DNA from: Persicaria tinctoria
Taxonomy: Eukaryota; Streptophyta; Magnoliopsida; Caryophyllales; Polygonaceae
Direction: 5' to 3'
DNA: 64,000 nt
NCBI GenBank assembly: GCA_037127255.1
Contig: JBANSL010000013.1
Coordinates: 16,202,688-16,266,687 of the forward strand
Under the pieces are notes generated by a model. That model was given only the letters and a program-made list of their open reading frames with translations, made no database searches and was not told the origin of the DNA. How positions within the stretch are numbered: position 1 is the stretch's first letter; the number at the start of each line of letters is the position of its first letter. Positions 22,958 to 33,529 of the stretch are shown here, one piece after another. The position numbers and the translations under genes are program-made.

Positions 22958-23363
22958 TTATTGATGTTTTAATCACCGAGAATCCACTACATGCATTTTC
23001 ATTTAACACTTCTATACTGGTAGATGGGCTTGAGCCAAGCAACTATAAGGTTTCTAAGTTTACATAAAATATGTCAATACACACCCAAGTAACCGACTAA
23101 CCAAGTCCCAGGTTAAACAGGTTTTGGTCCCATCCATCGTTCTAGCAGTAATCAAACACAATGTGAAAGCATAAAAAGGATACTACAAATCCCCATGAAA
23201 CTGACAGTTCTCAGTTTAACAAGCAAACTGAGTTAATATAATGAGTTGTGTTGGACAACCACCAATTTGCAAATCAGTATACGGTAGCAAACTTAGAATA
23301 CTAAGATAAAAACATACATGATCACAGACTAGGATTTGGAATTTAGTTGATAGGGAACTCATG

Positions 23364-23833
23364 TTTTTTTATGAACACATCCTCCATATAAGGGAAAAGA
23401 AAAAATAAACTCAACAAAAATCCAATGCCACTGGTTACAGCACACAAAAGGTGGCTCTAAATACATGCAAGACCATTTTCCTGTAAACTGAATCGAACAA
23501 GCACACAAATCCTACAAGGCTGAAAAGCCCAGAAGCTAACTAATGAGGATGGACCCAGTTAGTCAATGTGGGATTCCTAACTAATGCTAGCCTTAGTCCT
23601 GCAACACATCCCTAGCTTGGATGTATTATTGATACTTAGTGTGTCTAAACTAAGAAAACTATATACAGCTATCCACACTCCACAAGATTAAGACTTTAAT
23701 AGTGCTTCTTGCACTCACTCATTTCTCATTTCACATGTGCTCAAAAAAAAATCTCATCTCACATGATGACGAGTTGGGACTCGTTAAAAACAAAAATAGT
23801 CATTGGCGAAGAAACATATTGAATCCTATCATT
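23364..23833 (+). repeat. Direct duplication, copy 2 (with 22528-22957)
   Basis: Second copy of the block described at 22528. It carries a short extra CTAGCTTGGATG-type insertion and a duplicated CTCATCTCACATG segment near 23750. Confidence 0.88.
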
Positions 23834-24108
23834 TTCTTTTTAGTTAGCTCTTGTTGTGTGCATTTTGTTTAGACATTTTTCATAGCAATCCTCGGATTCT
23901 TGTGAAATATTAACAAAGCACACTGCCTCTTAAGCATTACCACTTACCAAGAGTCCTAACCTATGTAAGATATAAAATTCACAACCCTAACCTACATAAG
24001 AATACTGCATAAATGAAAAGATTTAAACAATCAGACATCTGAATCATCTAGTGCAGCTTAACACTCATCAAGTCAAATTGAACACTTAATCTGAGTAAAA
24101 GCACTTAC

Positions 24109-24259
24109 TTCTGCACCCCTATACGGTATATTTTCTCAGCCTCCTCGAACTTCTTCATCTTTTCATAGTAAATGCTTGGTAAAACAAATATCGTTTGACA
24201 CCAATGCGCTTCGCCTACATAGCTCGCAAAATCGCCTTAGGGTCGTCCACGTAGTCCAT
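24109..24259 (-). pseudogene. Captured exon of a BUB1/BUBR1 (Mad3-BUB1 homology) gene
   Basis: On the minus strand, between AG at 24260 and a GTAAGT donor at 24108, the exon reads DYVDDPKAILRAM, then a TAG, then AKRIGVKRYLFYQAF. After a frame loss it continues YEKMKKFEEAEKIYRIGVQK. This resembles the Mad3/BUB1 homology region 1 of plant spindle-checkpoint kinases, a helical repeat domain that binds kinetochore proteins. The splice sites are kept, so genomic DNA rather than mRNA was captured. The stop and the frame loss make it non-coding. The family call is from memory of the motif pattern. Confidence 0.6.
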
Positions 24260-24469
24260 CTAGTATAACCAAAGCCAGCGGAGTCTCCAAAGTAGAAAAG
24301 CAATTGCAATCAGGAAACGATAATTAAATCCATCGAGTTCGGAATAAGGCAGGCTGAGAAACCCCAAATTAGAAACATGGAACTGAAAAGGAGGGCTGGA
24401 GGGGGCTTACGAGTTCCAACCAGATGCGAATGAACCTCAGATCGTTTCGCTCAGTCAAAACCTCGTATA

Positions 24470-24960
24470 CTCACCCGTTCGAGGTTAAGCGACGGAGTGA
24501 GTCTGAGGTGGCTAGCTAGGGCTTCGGATTTGGGATTGAGAGGCTATGGAAGAAGGGGCGACTGGGCGAGGGCTTTGGATTTGGGAAGGATATGTGAGAT
24601 CGAGAAAGTTTAAGATCGGGGAGGAAGATGAGGCAAGGAGAAGGCGAGATGCGAATTAGAGAGGAAGATATGGCCGTTTGAGATCGGGCGAAGAGGGAGA
24701 GAGGTGAAACTCGAGCGACTTGACGTCGGCCAGTGAAGAAGAGAAGCAGATCTGTGATTATTACATCGCATTCAAGGCCACACGAGTGAGAGTGAGAGAG
24801 CAGGGAGACGGCAGGGAGAACGGGAACAGAGGGAGTGAGAGGCGCAAAGAGGTGATCTAGAGAATGAACAGCGAGATGGAGGCGCAAGGAGGGAGATCTG
24901 TGTGCTACTGTGGTCGTTGAAATTAAAGTCTCAACCGTTAGATTAAAGTTAATCAACGGT
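24470..24960 (-). other. GC-richer gene-leader-like stretch upstream of the BUB1-like fragment
   Basis: This stretch is markedly richer in G and C than its AT-rich surroundings. It lies upstream (minus strand) of the captured BUB1-like exon and looks like the 5' end or first exon of a plant gene. An open frame over 24516-24956 exists but resembles nothing I know. It could be the captured 5' region of the same or another gene. Confidence 0.35.
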
Positions 24961-25439
24961 TCTCTGGCTGGTATGGAAGATATTTATTGGTTGATAAGAA
25001 GAGCACATGGATCACCCTTTTCTACCGTTAGATACGGGAAAATGGTTGGTACAGATCGATTCTAATTTATATCATTTTTATATTTAAAATAGTGTATATA
25101 TAGCAATATAAATTTTAAATATATTATTATAATTCATTTAAAAAAATAATAATTCGATTTAATAAATTATAAATTTATTATTATAGCTCATGGAGTAATA
25201 AATATTAATAAATAGAAACCTAATATTTAGAATAGTTTTATATGTGTAGGAACTTGTATAGATTAGTTCAACCGGAAACTATGAGTTTATACAATATAGA
25301 TCTTATTACTATTAATATGGGTTTAGTTAGTTGTATGTGAACTTATATTAGTATAGTTTTATATATGTGGGAACTTATATAAATTAGTTCAACCGAAAAC
25401 TATGAGTTTATACGATATAGATCTTATTAGTATAAACTT

Positions 25440-25800
25440 ATAAGTCTTGATCTCAATCTCAAATCTCGATCTCAACCATTAACTTGACTTCAAATATCAA
25501 ATCTTACTCAAAATTCTAAAATATAAAATCTCAATATTAAAGTTCGATCTTGATCTTAATATTGATTTCAAATTTCAACGACAAATCTCAAATCTCGATC
25601 TCATACTTAATCTCAATCTCAAATACCAACTCTCACTCTGAATTCACAAATATAACATATCATTATCAAAAGTCAATCTTGATCGTAATATTGATTTCAA
25701 ATCTCAATAGAAATTTCTTAAATTGCGATCTCAATCTCAAATCTCGATCTCAAACTTAATCTCAATCTCAAATATCAAATCTCACTCTCAATTCTCGAAT
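25440..25800 (+). repeat. Irregular TCAATCTCAAATC/TCGATCTC tandem array, copy 1
   Basis: The block is built from short variants of 'CTCAATCTCAAAT' and 'CTCGATCTCAA'. A second such array lies at 29580-29900 and starts with the same 'CTCAATCTCAAATCTCGATC' sequence. Both are followed by a telomere-like CCCTAAA stretch within a few hundred bases. Confidence 0.8.
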
Positions 25801-25906
25801 ATAAAACTATGTTAATCAAATTAAACTTCCTCGTGATGAATCGAGAAAAATATATTTAATAAACATTGCATTATAGTTTAAATATTTGATCAAACTAAAC
25901 TAAAAT

Positions 25907-25938
25907 GCCCTAAACCCTAAACCATAAACCCTAAACCC
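25907..25938 (+). repeat. Telomere-like (CCCTAAA)n remnant
   Basis: Three to four degenerate copies of the plant telomere unit CCCTAAA lie in a row, with CCATAAA as a variant. A weaker one is at 30282-30330 after the second TCAATCTC array. Confidence 0.7.
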
Positions 25939-25963
25939 ACGCTCTAGAGCCTTTCAGCTAAGA

Positions 25964-26582
25964 CCTAAGTTATCATTCAACTTTATTTTTTTTAATAATT
26001 CTTTATTTTTAACTCGGTGTAATTAATGAACATAGTTTATAATTCACGTTTTTTTTATAATTCACATTTTTTATAATTCTGTTTATTTCACTTATATTAT
26101 AAAAGCCAGTCTTATATTCATGTTTTTTAACACAGTGTAAGTTACTTACAAAATATTAAATTTGTGTGGGCAGTATAATTATTTTGGGTTTAAATTTACA
26201 TGCAAAATTATTTTACAAAACATTTTTAGGTGTTATACCTCTATTTTGATATGTTTATAAATTTATATCTTAAAGAACCACATTTTAGACCCAAAAAATC
26301 ACTCTCAATTTATTTATTTATTTTCTTTTCGGCTAAGACCTAAGTTAATTCAACACTTTTTTTTCATAATTCTTTAATTTTAACTCAGTGTAATTAATGA
26401 ACATAATTTATAATTCGCGTTTTTTTATAATTCTATTTATTTCTCTTATATTATAAAAGTTGGTCATATATTCACTTTTTTTAACATAGTGTAAGTTATT
26501 TGACCTTTATTTAAACAGGGTCAAATTATCGTAAAATCCCGAGTTCGCCCAAAAATAATAATTTAAACTCTCGTTAATGGGT
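25964..26582 (+). repeat. Subterminal repeat, copies B (25964-26137) and C (26302-26582)
   Basis: Both copies match the element's left subterminal region at 21186-21472 in the same direction (CTAAGACCTAAGTTA ... GTGTAATTAATGAACATA). Copy C runs the full length to TCGTTAATGG; copy B is shorter. Confidence 0.75.
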
Positions 26583-26908
26583 ATCGAGTTACCATAAAAT
26601 CACAAAGTCGATCAAATATACCGAGAATCCTTTATGTTAAATTTCTTATTTTATAAAATAGTCAAATTTATGTTGAGTAAGTTTTAATTAAAAATTATAT
26701 ATAATTACAATGGTTTTGTCTACCACCTGTTTTTTTCATAATAAATAGAACCCACATACAAAACACGTCACAAGCACAGCATGGACATTGTCACGTTGCA
26801 CAAACAAAACTCACATATATACTAAACAACCTACACAAAAAATGTGGAAGGCAATGAGCCTGGGTGTTGATACGAAGACCATGGGTCTAATACGCAGTGA
26901 GTTACCAC

Positions 26909-27725
26909 CTGATGCATAGAGCTAATACTAAGAGCATGTGTGTTATTTCTTTTAGGAAGTGGAGCAACGCCAAGAGTGTGTAAATGCTGAAAAAAGAGGA
27001 TAACCATAATTAGTTCAAAGTGAATGCCCGGGATGACTAATGCAAAAATGTGGGAAGGCAAGAATGACAGTTTACCTTAACAAAGAAGTGGTATTTTCTA
27101 TCACTCAACGGGTCCAACATAGAGCCACAGGTAAGTGGATCTACACACAACTCGTACATGAGCTGCATGTTTTCAACACTCAAAATTCAGGATAGAAAAC
27201 TAATTGTGCAATCCTCTTAAACAAAATGGACACAATGCTAAGTACTAACTTGGAAGCCAAATTCATGGAGCAAACCATTGATTTCAGGCCTCAAAAGTTT
27301 GTTCAGGATTTCAAGAATAACCTTCAAGCAAATGCAAGTTCAAATAACCTACATAAATTTCACGACAAAAATGCAGGAACAAACAAGATAAAGCATTTGT
27401 ACCTGTAATTAAATTTTGGATGCAGAACTGTAAGCTCAATAGATCATGGTTTGTACCTGTAATTAAAATTTGGCTGATCCCTTTTGGCTGCACAAAATAG
27501 ATCATGGTTAAAAATTGTGTTTATCAAGGGATCAACCAATATAAACAATATGCTGATTTTAAATTGCACCTGCGGTATAAGAAGTAAGAACCCCTGGATC
27601 ATCACTACTATTCTCTACTGTTTGGCTCTCTTCTGCTCTTGACTCTAGACAGGCAGCATAATCCTCAACCAAAGAGTTTGCAGCATTGGACTTAAACAGA
27701 AACTGTACAAGCCCAACCATCCTAG
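26909..27725 (-). pseudogene. NUP205: Captured NUP205 gene fragment (four exons with introns)
   Basis: Minus-strand exons appear in the order of the plant nucleoporin NUP205: about 27725-27590 (VQFLFKSNAANSLVEDYAAC ... SSDDPGVL), 27322-27250 (VILEILNKLLRPEINGLLHE), 27162-27076 (LMYELCVDPLTCG ... KYHFFVK) and 26986-26909 (HLHTLGVAPLPKRNNTHALS ... SSMHQ). The last two are flanked by clean AG and GT splice sites. NUP205 is a scaffold nucleoporin of the nuclear pore inner ring. Between exons 1 and 2 much of the expected coding is deleted or scrambled (only an ISQ remnant near 27470). So this is a genomic, intron-containing capture inside a transposon, not a working gene. Confidence 0.82.
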
Positions 27726-28619
27726 AGCTATAAAAAGATAAGATGTGAGTTAACTTTTTCCAATTCCATATAACATGACTGAGAGAATTTAAAAAATATA
27801 TAATCAAAGTTATGAAGGGATACTCTAGATACACGGAAACAAAGTATGTCCTGATTTACAAATTTAACTAATCACAAAAATATTTGAAAAAAGATAATCA
27901 AATACCTCACTGCTCATGAGTTTGATAGAGCAATCTTAATAAGTGGCTCAAAATCAGACTGAACATACTCCAACAAAGCAACTACAAATTTTGAAACTTA
28001 AAATATGTTAAAGAGTTAAATATGAGAGACAACTATAATGGGATATAAGATAATTCCAATAATTCACAAATTGCCTATCTTGGCTATAGCATATCATTTT
28101 TAACACCTCCCTGAATTGATTTGTGAGAACTATCTAATCTTAAATGAATACAATGCATAAGTCTGCAAATAGACTGAACAAAGGCCCCTCCCCTCACAAC
28201 AATTGCAAGGTTTTCGGGTTTCTCTGGCAATCTGGCATGTCAACAGAGTTTCAGGAAGGTCCTAATGTCCTATATCCAGCCACAAATTCATACAATTACT
28301 AGCACAGACCTTGAGAGTAAATTTACTCATACCTTTTCAACTCTTATTTCAAATTCTATGCTATTAAAATGCAAAGCAAGATTATAGTAATTGAAAGCTA
28401 GCGGGTAAATTTACTCAGGAAATTTTCAAGAACAAAAACACTAGAAAGCCATCAACCAATACTAGAAAGCCATCAACCAACAACACAAACGCGAGAAACA
28501 AATTCGAAATCGAAAACCCTAACCACTTCGACCTGTGCAAGAGCAGATTTTACCAAAATTGAAACTTCAGATCGAAAATTCTTTACCAAAATTGAAAACC
28601 TAGATCTGAACCAAAGGAC

Positions 28620-28830
28620 CCTAAATCAGATTTGAAGCGTCAATGGAGGAGAACTAACCATCCTTGGCTCTTGGTAGCGTTCATGGGCTAGATTGAGTAG
28701 TCGTCTCTGCTGGGTATAGCCTCCGACGTCGGGTGGAGGAGGAGAGGGAGAGTGTTGTTGGAAGCGACGTCTGGGCAGTGTCAAAGTCGGGAGGCGGCCA
28801 TGGCAGTCGAGAGAGAGAAAGTGGTGGTTG

Positions 28831-28872
<42 letters not shown>

Positions 28873-29215
28873 TGAATCTCAAAAAACGCCATGGCAGTTT
28901 CGGCTAAAGATCTAGAGCTCCTGGCGGAGGGAGTTTACAGGGAGGGAGGCACGAGATCGGGGACGAGGAGATCGGGAGGAAGACGGACGGCTTAGCAGGA
29001 GCAACATCGGGGGCATCAGCGACTTCAAGAGGAGAGGCGGCTTCAGACGGATGGCCGAGAAGGATGAGCAGCGGCTGGCTGGACCGGGGCTGCTCGGAGG
29101 AAAGCATCGAAGACGGTGCTCGGGAGGTGGCCGGAATGGGGGGTTTGAGAGAGGGAGATCTGGGTTTGAGAGGAAGAGAGGCGGTGGATTAGGGTTAGTG
29201 TGAATGCCCAACAAA
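28620..29215 (-). other. GC-rich leader-like stretch with a (GA)n microsatellite (28831-28869)
   Basis: This is a GC-rich island in AT-rich surroundings, upstream (minus strand) of the NUP205 fragment. It includes a perfect GA repeat of about 20 units. It parallels the arrangement at 24470-24960: gene fragment, GC-rich stretch, AT-rich stretch, TCAATCTC array, telomere-like remnant. I recognise no protein. Confidence 0.4.
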
Positions 29216-29579
29216 ATTAACCAGCGGGAATTTTACCGCCCAATTTTTACAATGAATCCTCATTATCAATTTTAGCACCCAATTCTTTTTTTTTTGTGAG
29301 AATATAAATTATACCGCCTAATGAATTAATTTCACTTACACTGAGATTGATTATTACAGCTTACTAAAAAGATTGATTATTACACCAAATTATAATTAAC
29401 TAGTATTCACAGGTCAATAAATTTTAAAAATATATAAATAACATAGTTTCAAGATTGTATGATCTTTTTTTTTAATACCACTTATATATTTAAATATATA
29501 AATTTGTTATTTTGTTAAATCGATTATCTAGGAAATTATAACCATATATTCTATAAAATTAGAACCAATATATATTGGT

Positions 29580-29900
29580 ATAAATCTCAATCTCAAATCT
29601 CGATCTCAACCTTTAACTCAATCTCAAATCTCAATCGCAAACATCAATCCTAATCTCAATATCAATCTCAATCTTGATCTCAAATCACAAATCTGAAATC
29701 TCGATTTCAATCTCAAATCTCATATATCAAATGTCCATATTGGTCTCAATCTCAAATATCAAATTTAAATCTCAAATATTGTTCTTGATCTTAATCTTGA
29801 TTTCAATCTCAAACACAAATGGGAAATTCACACTAAACTTATATCACACAAAATCTATACATAACAACAAACATCTAAATCTCAAACAATTTCATAATAA
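29580..29900 (+). repeat. Irregular TCAATCTC tandem array, copy 2
   Basis: Same short-unit array as at 25440-25800, beginning CTCAATCTCAAATCTCGATC and grading into ATCTCAAATATC variants. Confidence 0.8.
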
Positions 29901-30744
29901 TATCAAACGAAAATTGTTGGTCGGCTCCGGTCAAATTTTCATGTAGAAACTTTGTTCGGATCAGGACGTATTTAGAATTGTTGCAAAGAGAATTCAAAGA
30001 CCTACAACTTTCGTGTTTATGACTTTTCCAAATTCGGTCACTAGCATGACGAAATCGGGACTTCAATGTGGTAGCTAACAACCAATCATATATTTATAAT
30101 TATAACTTTATGATCATATTTATATCATATTCATATTCACACAGCATAATACTCATATGTTCATATTCATGTAATGTAATATTTGTATGAATATATATGA
30201 TATAAAGTTTCATTGAGATAAATATATACAATTACCCAAGAATCAAATTTACCACAAAAACCTAGTTGATCAAATGATAAGCACCCTAAAACCTAAACCC
30301 TTGACCTTAAACCCCAAACCCTTAACACTATCTACATCGTTGAAAACGACGCGTTTTAAAGATGTTCTTTACAAATTATTTACCTTTTTAAAATAAATTA
30401 ATAACTACACAAATAGGTTACTAGCTAAACAAATAGGTTACTAAAAGCTTTTTTTCACAAAAATAATTCTACCTTCTTGTCTTTTTTATTAATTTGAGTT
30501 TATATAATAAAAATACATATATAATATCAAAATTATTAATTTGAGTTTATAAGTACCAATTGTACAGTTTTGATTCCTTCTTGCTAATAAATGTATTACG
30601 TGTAGGGTGCTGATTTGGAATAAAAAGAAAAGTATGGACAAATAGTAAATACTTAGGGTGCTGATTTTAACAAAAACAATAAAGGATGGGTGACTACATA
30701 GCAATCAGAAGAGTCATTTTTTTATATAAAAACTATGAAGTACG

Positions 30745-31120
30745 TTGTCCAGAAACTTTCCGACGTCATTCCGCGCGATGCTTCGGCGAGGCGTAGCGGC
30801 TTCGTTAGTACTCGGAATGACACACGACCGGTGGCTACAACTTCGTGGCAATGAGATGCATCTCCCGATGGTAGATCGTAGCTTCGACCACGACTAACGG
30901 TGGCAGACGCGGGCGGCTCCGACGAGGTTGAATTGGAAATTGGGGGGTTTTGAGTTCGGAATGTTTTTGGGAAATTTTTGGGAAGAGGATTATTTCTGGA
31001 GGTACTTGGAACGTAATGGGATAGTCTAGATGCTTGGTTTTGTTCTCTAATGGATGGATTTTGACGAACACCGAATCCCTATATTTATAGTCGACGTCAA
31101 CCGGGGGCGGATTGGATTGA
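30745..31120 (-). other. Promoter/leader-like GC-richer stretch with a TATA motif
   Basis: On the minus strand a CTATAAATATAGG motif (about 31078-31090) precedes a GC-richer, leader-like sequence running to about 30745. It may be a captured promoter with 5' UTR, or part of another LTR. No protein is recognised. Confidence 0.3.
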
Positions 31121-31650
31121 ATCGAATCCATATCGATAACTACAAATATTTCGAGAAGCTATCTAGTTGCTTAATTGGATAAAATCTATCCCGAAATGGC
31201 CGGTTTTGATAGAACTTTGAAATTGAGGATAAACCCGTTTGACTTCGTTTGGATTCGAAATCACAAATTGGTTGAAGATGTAGATATAATAAAACGTGGG
31301 TATCATTTCAGAAACAACAACGTTAAGATTTGAGCGAGATTTAATGAGGTGAAATTTTCACTTGTTCAACCGTATTTTACAGTGCAAAGGAAGAAGATGA
31401 CAGGTCCAACCCATCCTAGTTCAACATTTTACTTGTTTTTGATGGGTCTAGTTCAGGTGAACCGAAAAGAATTAAAGTCATTGGTTCAATCCCTTTTTCT
31501 ACTTTAAATATATACTTTTATATACGTGGAAAAAAAATACCGCCAAAACTTCCTTGGAAGTTAAAGACAAAAAGAATGAATATAGAAGAATGTAGAAAAA
31601 AATAAAATGAATGAAAGAAAGAAAATTAGAGAAAAAAGGGGGATTTATAC

Positions 31651-31731
31651 CGCTACCGGGATTCGAAATCAGGTTGATGGGGTGCATAGGAGATGTTGTG
31701 ACCATTGGGGTATGTGCATCCCGTGGTTACT
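31651..31731 (-). repeat. tRNA-related repeat fragment (SINE-like)
   Basis: On the minus strand, TGGTCACAACATC and TGATTTCGAATCCCGG are spaced like the A and B boxes of an RNA polymerase III promoter. I see no full cloverleaf and no poly(A) tail. It is a weak call. Confidence 0.3.
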
Positions 31732-32956
31732 CACCCAACTAAATTTGATGTGTGTGGAGTATCCTTAAATGTGAAAAGATCTTGATCGCCCGTTTACATT
31801 GATCTAACGGTCCACATTCGGAATCCACGTGACTACTCTCCACCAATACCAATTTTTGTAGTTTTTTTTTATAAAAAAAAAACATTTTTCAAATTCCAAT
31901 CTAAGGCTGGCTGATAGTCGGGCGGCCTGCTACTCCCTTTAATATATACTCCGTACATCCCAATTGGATAGAATAATTGGCAGCGGCTTGCCGATCGGCA
32001 TGCGGGCATTGGTCCAAAGCCATAGTAATAGCATTTGAAAAAAAAACTGAAAAATAAGACAATGACACTATCCGGCTTGCGGTCATTGGTTCGACTCTCA
32101 GTTTTTAGAAGATTTAAAAAATAAAAATAAACTAATAAATCTAAAATTAAGCTCTAATTTAAAACGGTTACTATTCAGGAAAAAAAAAACTCACTATTCA
32201 TTATTTTTAATAACGGTATTTTTTTTATTTCAAATTTTAACAACTTTACCAAAATATGCTTTATAAAATAAATTATACAAAATGTTTATTGATTTAATTG
32301 ATCCCCAATAAATATACTTAATGATGTAGTAAATAAATCCGTTTCCCATATACATTCCCAACTTTATATTATATGCATGTAAGTTGGACATAAAGTATAT
32401 TTTCTTTTGTGTTTTTAAAATTTTAATTTGTTATATTATTAAAATTTTATTTTTAATAACACTAATCGATATTACAATTGTTGATGTAAAATCCAACCTG
32501 ACATGTTCCATATAAAATTTACGTTAAACATCGAGTTCACATAGTTTGATTTAAGACGTGGTTCATAACATTATTTTATGATATTTAATCTATCATATAA
32601 AAGGAAGCATGTATTATTTGTATTATAGGGAATTTCAGATACAGTTAGATTGAATCAAAATTTTCAACTTCGTACAAGTAAATGAGATATACGCATATGA
32701 TAACGTAAAAAATATATAGTAAAAGTAAAAGTAACTTGTGAATTAGATTGAATAAAATGTAAATTTGTAATTCAAACCCTTTATAAGAGAAATAAAAGTA
32801 AAAACATAATCATTAACCTAGGCTAGAAGTAGGGTACTCATTACTTGCTTTATAGATTTCATTTTCTTTTTCTTCATTTCATTTTTTTTGTGGAATTTAC
32901 ATAACTATCCCTTGGTAACCCAAAATTTGGGTAAGCCAAGTATTTTCCCCCACAAG

Positions 32957-33524
32957 TTGGACACATGTCAAACAACAAACCCCACGTGGCGAATCATCCG
33001 AAGATCACCCGGCACCTATAAAAGCATAAAAAAACATACAAAGAAGGGACTATTAGACGGCAAGGGAAGGGAAAAACAAGCGGACCTGGATCGAATATCC
33101 TAAAAAGAGTAAAACTGAGAGAGATAAAAGAGAGAAAAAGAGAGAAAGCTGGATACGCCCAGAACTCTTTATCAGGAGAAGGAACTGTTTCGCGGACAAA
33201 AATCAAATCCATCCGCGGATTGCAATATTGAACCCATCTTTGCCCTTTGAAAGCCCGAAGTAAGAATCAAGAATTTATGGCTGTCGAATCCTAAGCTAGC
33301 TAACGGTGACAGGTAAGTGATTGATTCCCACTTCGTCTGAGGAAACCTCGATAAGGGGATAATCTCTCAAAGCCTCTAATAAAATTATTCCCGCGGCACA
33401 GGTTGGGCCGTATCGATTATTTCGGTACGGGTCAGGTAAGTCCGTAGGGAATATTGAGGGCCCCACTGGGTTTATTCCCGTGTCCCACTAAAAATGGAGG
33501 CCTTTTTTAGTTCAAGGTTCGTCA
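32957..33524 (+). repeat. 3' LTR of the Gypsy element, second part
   Basis: It continues the LTR from TTGGACACATG, matching 7100-7667 with about 5 percent differences, and ends GGTTCGTCA followed by the duplicated target GCACC. The TATA box TATAAAAG is at 33017-33024. Confidence 0.95.
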
Positions 33525-33529
33525 GCACC

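Larger units (their letters stand above)
21031..32950. mobile_element. About 11.9 kb non-autonomous DNA transposon with terminal inverted repeats and captured gene fragments
   Basis: It interrupts the Gypsy 3' LTR, and CCCACGAG (21023-21030) recurs as CCCACAAG (32949-32956), a 7-of-8 match that fits an 8-9 bp target duplication. The ends form an inverted repeat of about 30 bp: CTTACCCAAAATTTGGGTTA near 21044 against CTTACCCAAATTTTGGGTTA read inward from the right end near 32935. No transposase gene is visible. Inside are fragments of two host genes, GC-rich leader-like stretches, duplicated blocks and AT-rich filler. Duplication size and gene capture suggest a Mutator-like (Pack-MULE) or hAT-like element. 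I cannot decide between them. Confidence 0.75.
6887..33524 (+). mobile_element. Ty3/Gypsy retrotransposon, Tat-like, with antisense passenger genes
   Basis: The element has LTRs beginning TGACGAAACC and ending GGTTCGTCA, and a perfect 5 bp target duplication GCACC at 6882-6886 and 33525-33529. Pol order on the plus strand is protease, reverse transcriptase, RNase H, a second RNase H-like domain, then integrase. The extra RNase H and the long region after pol are features of the Tat lineage. Between pol and the 3' LTR (13341-20817) it carries a 76-bp repeat array and genes mostly on the antisense strand. The 3' LTR is cut by another element at 21031-32950. Without that insert it would be about 14.7 kb. 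It lies inside a Copia integrase/reverse transcriptase gene. Confidence 0.95.

Noticed and set aside
24516..24956. 146-residue minus-strand frame in the GC-rich stretch
   Set aside because: It is Leu/Ser/Pro-rich with no recognisable domain and sits inside a transposon. I kept only the GC-rich feature.
21031..32950. Interpretation of the block as native genomic DNA with real NUP205 and BUB1 genes
   Set aside because: It lies inside an LTR whose two parts match the other LTR exactly up to the break, has inverted ends and near-identical flanks, and the gene pieces are broken and incomplete.
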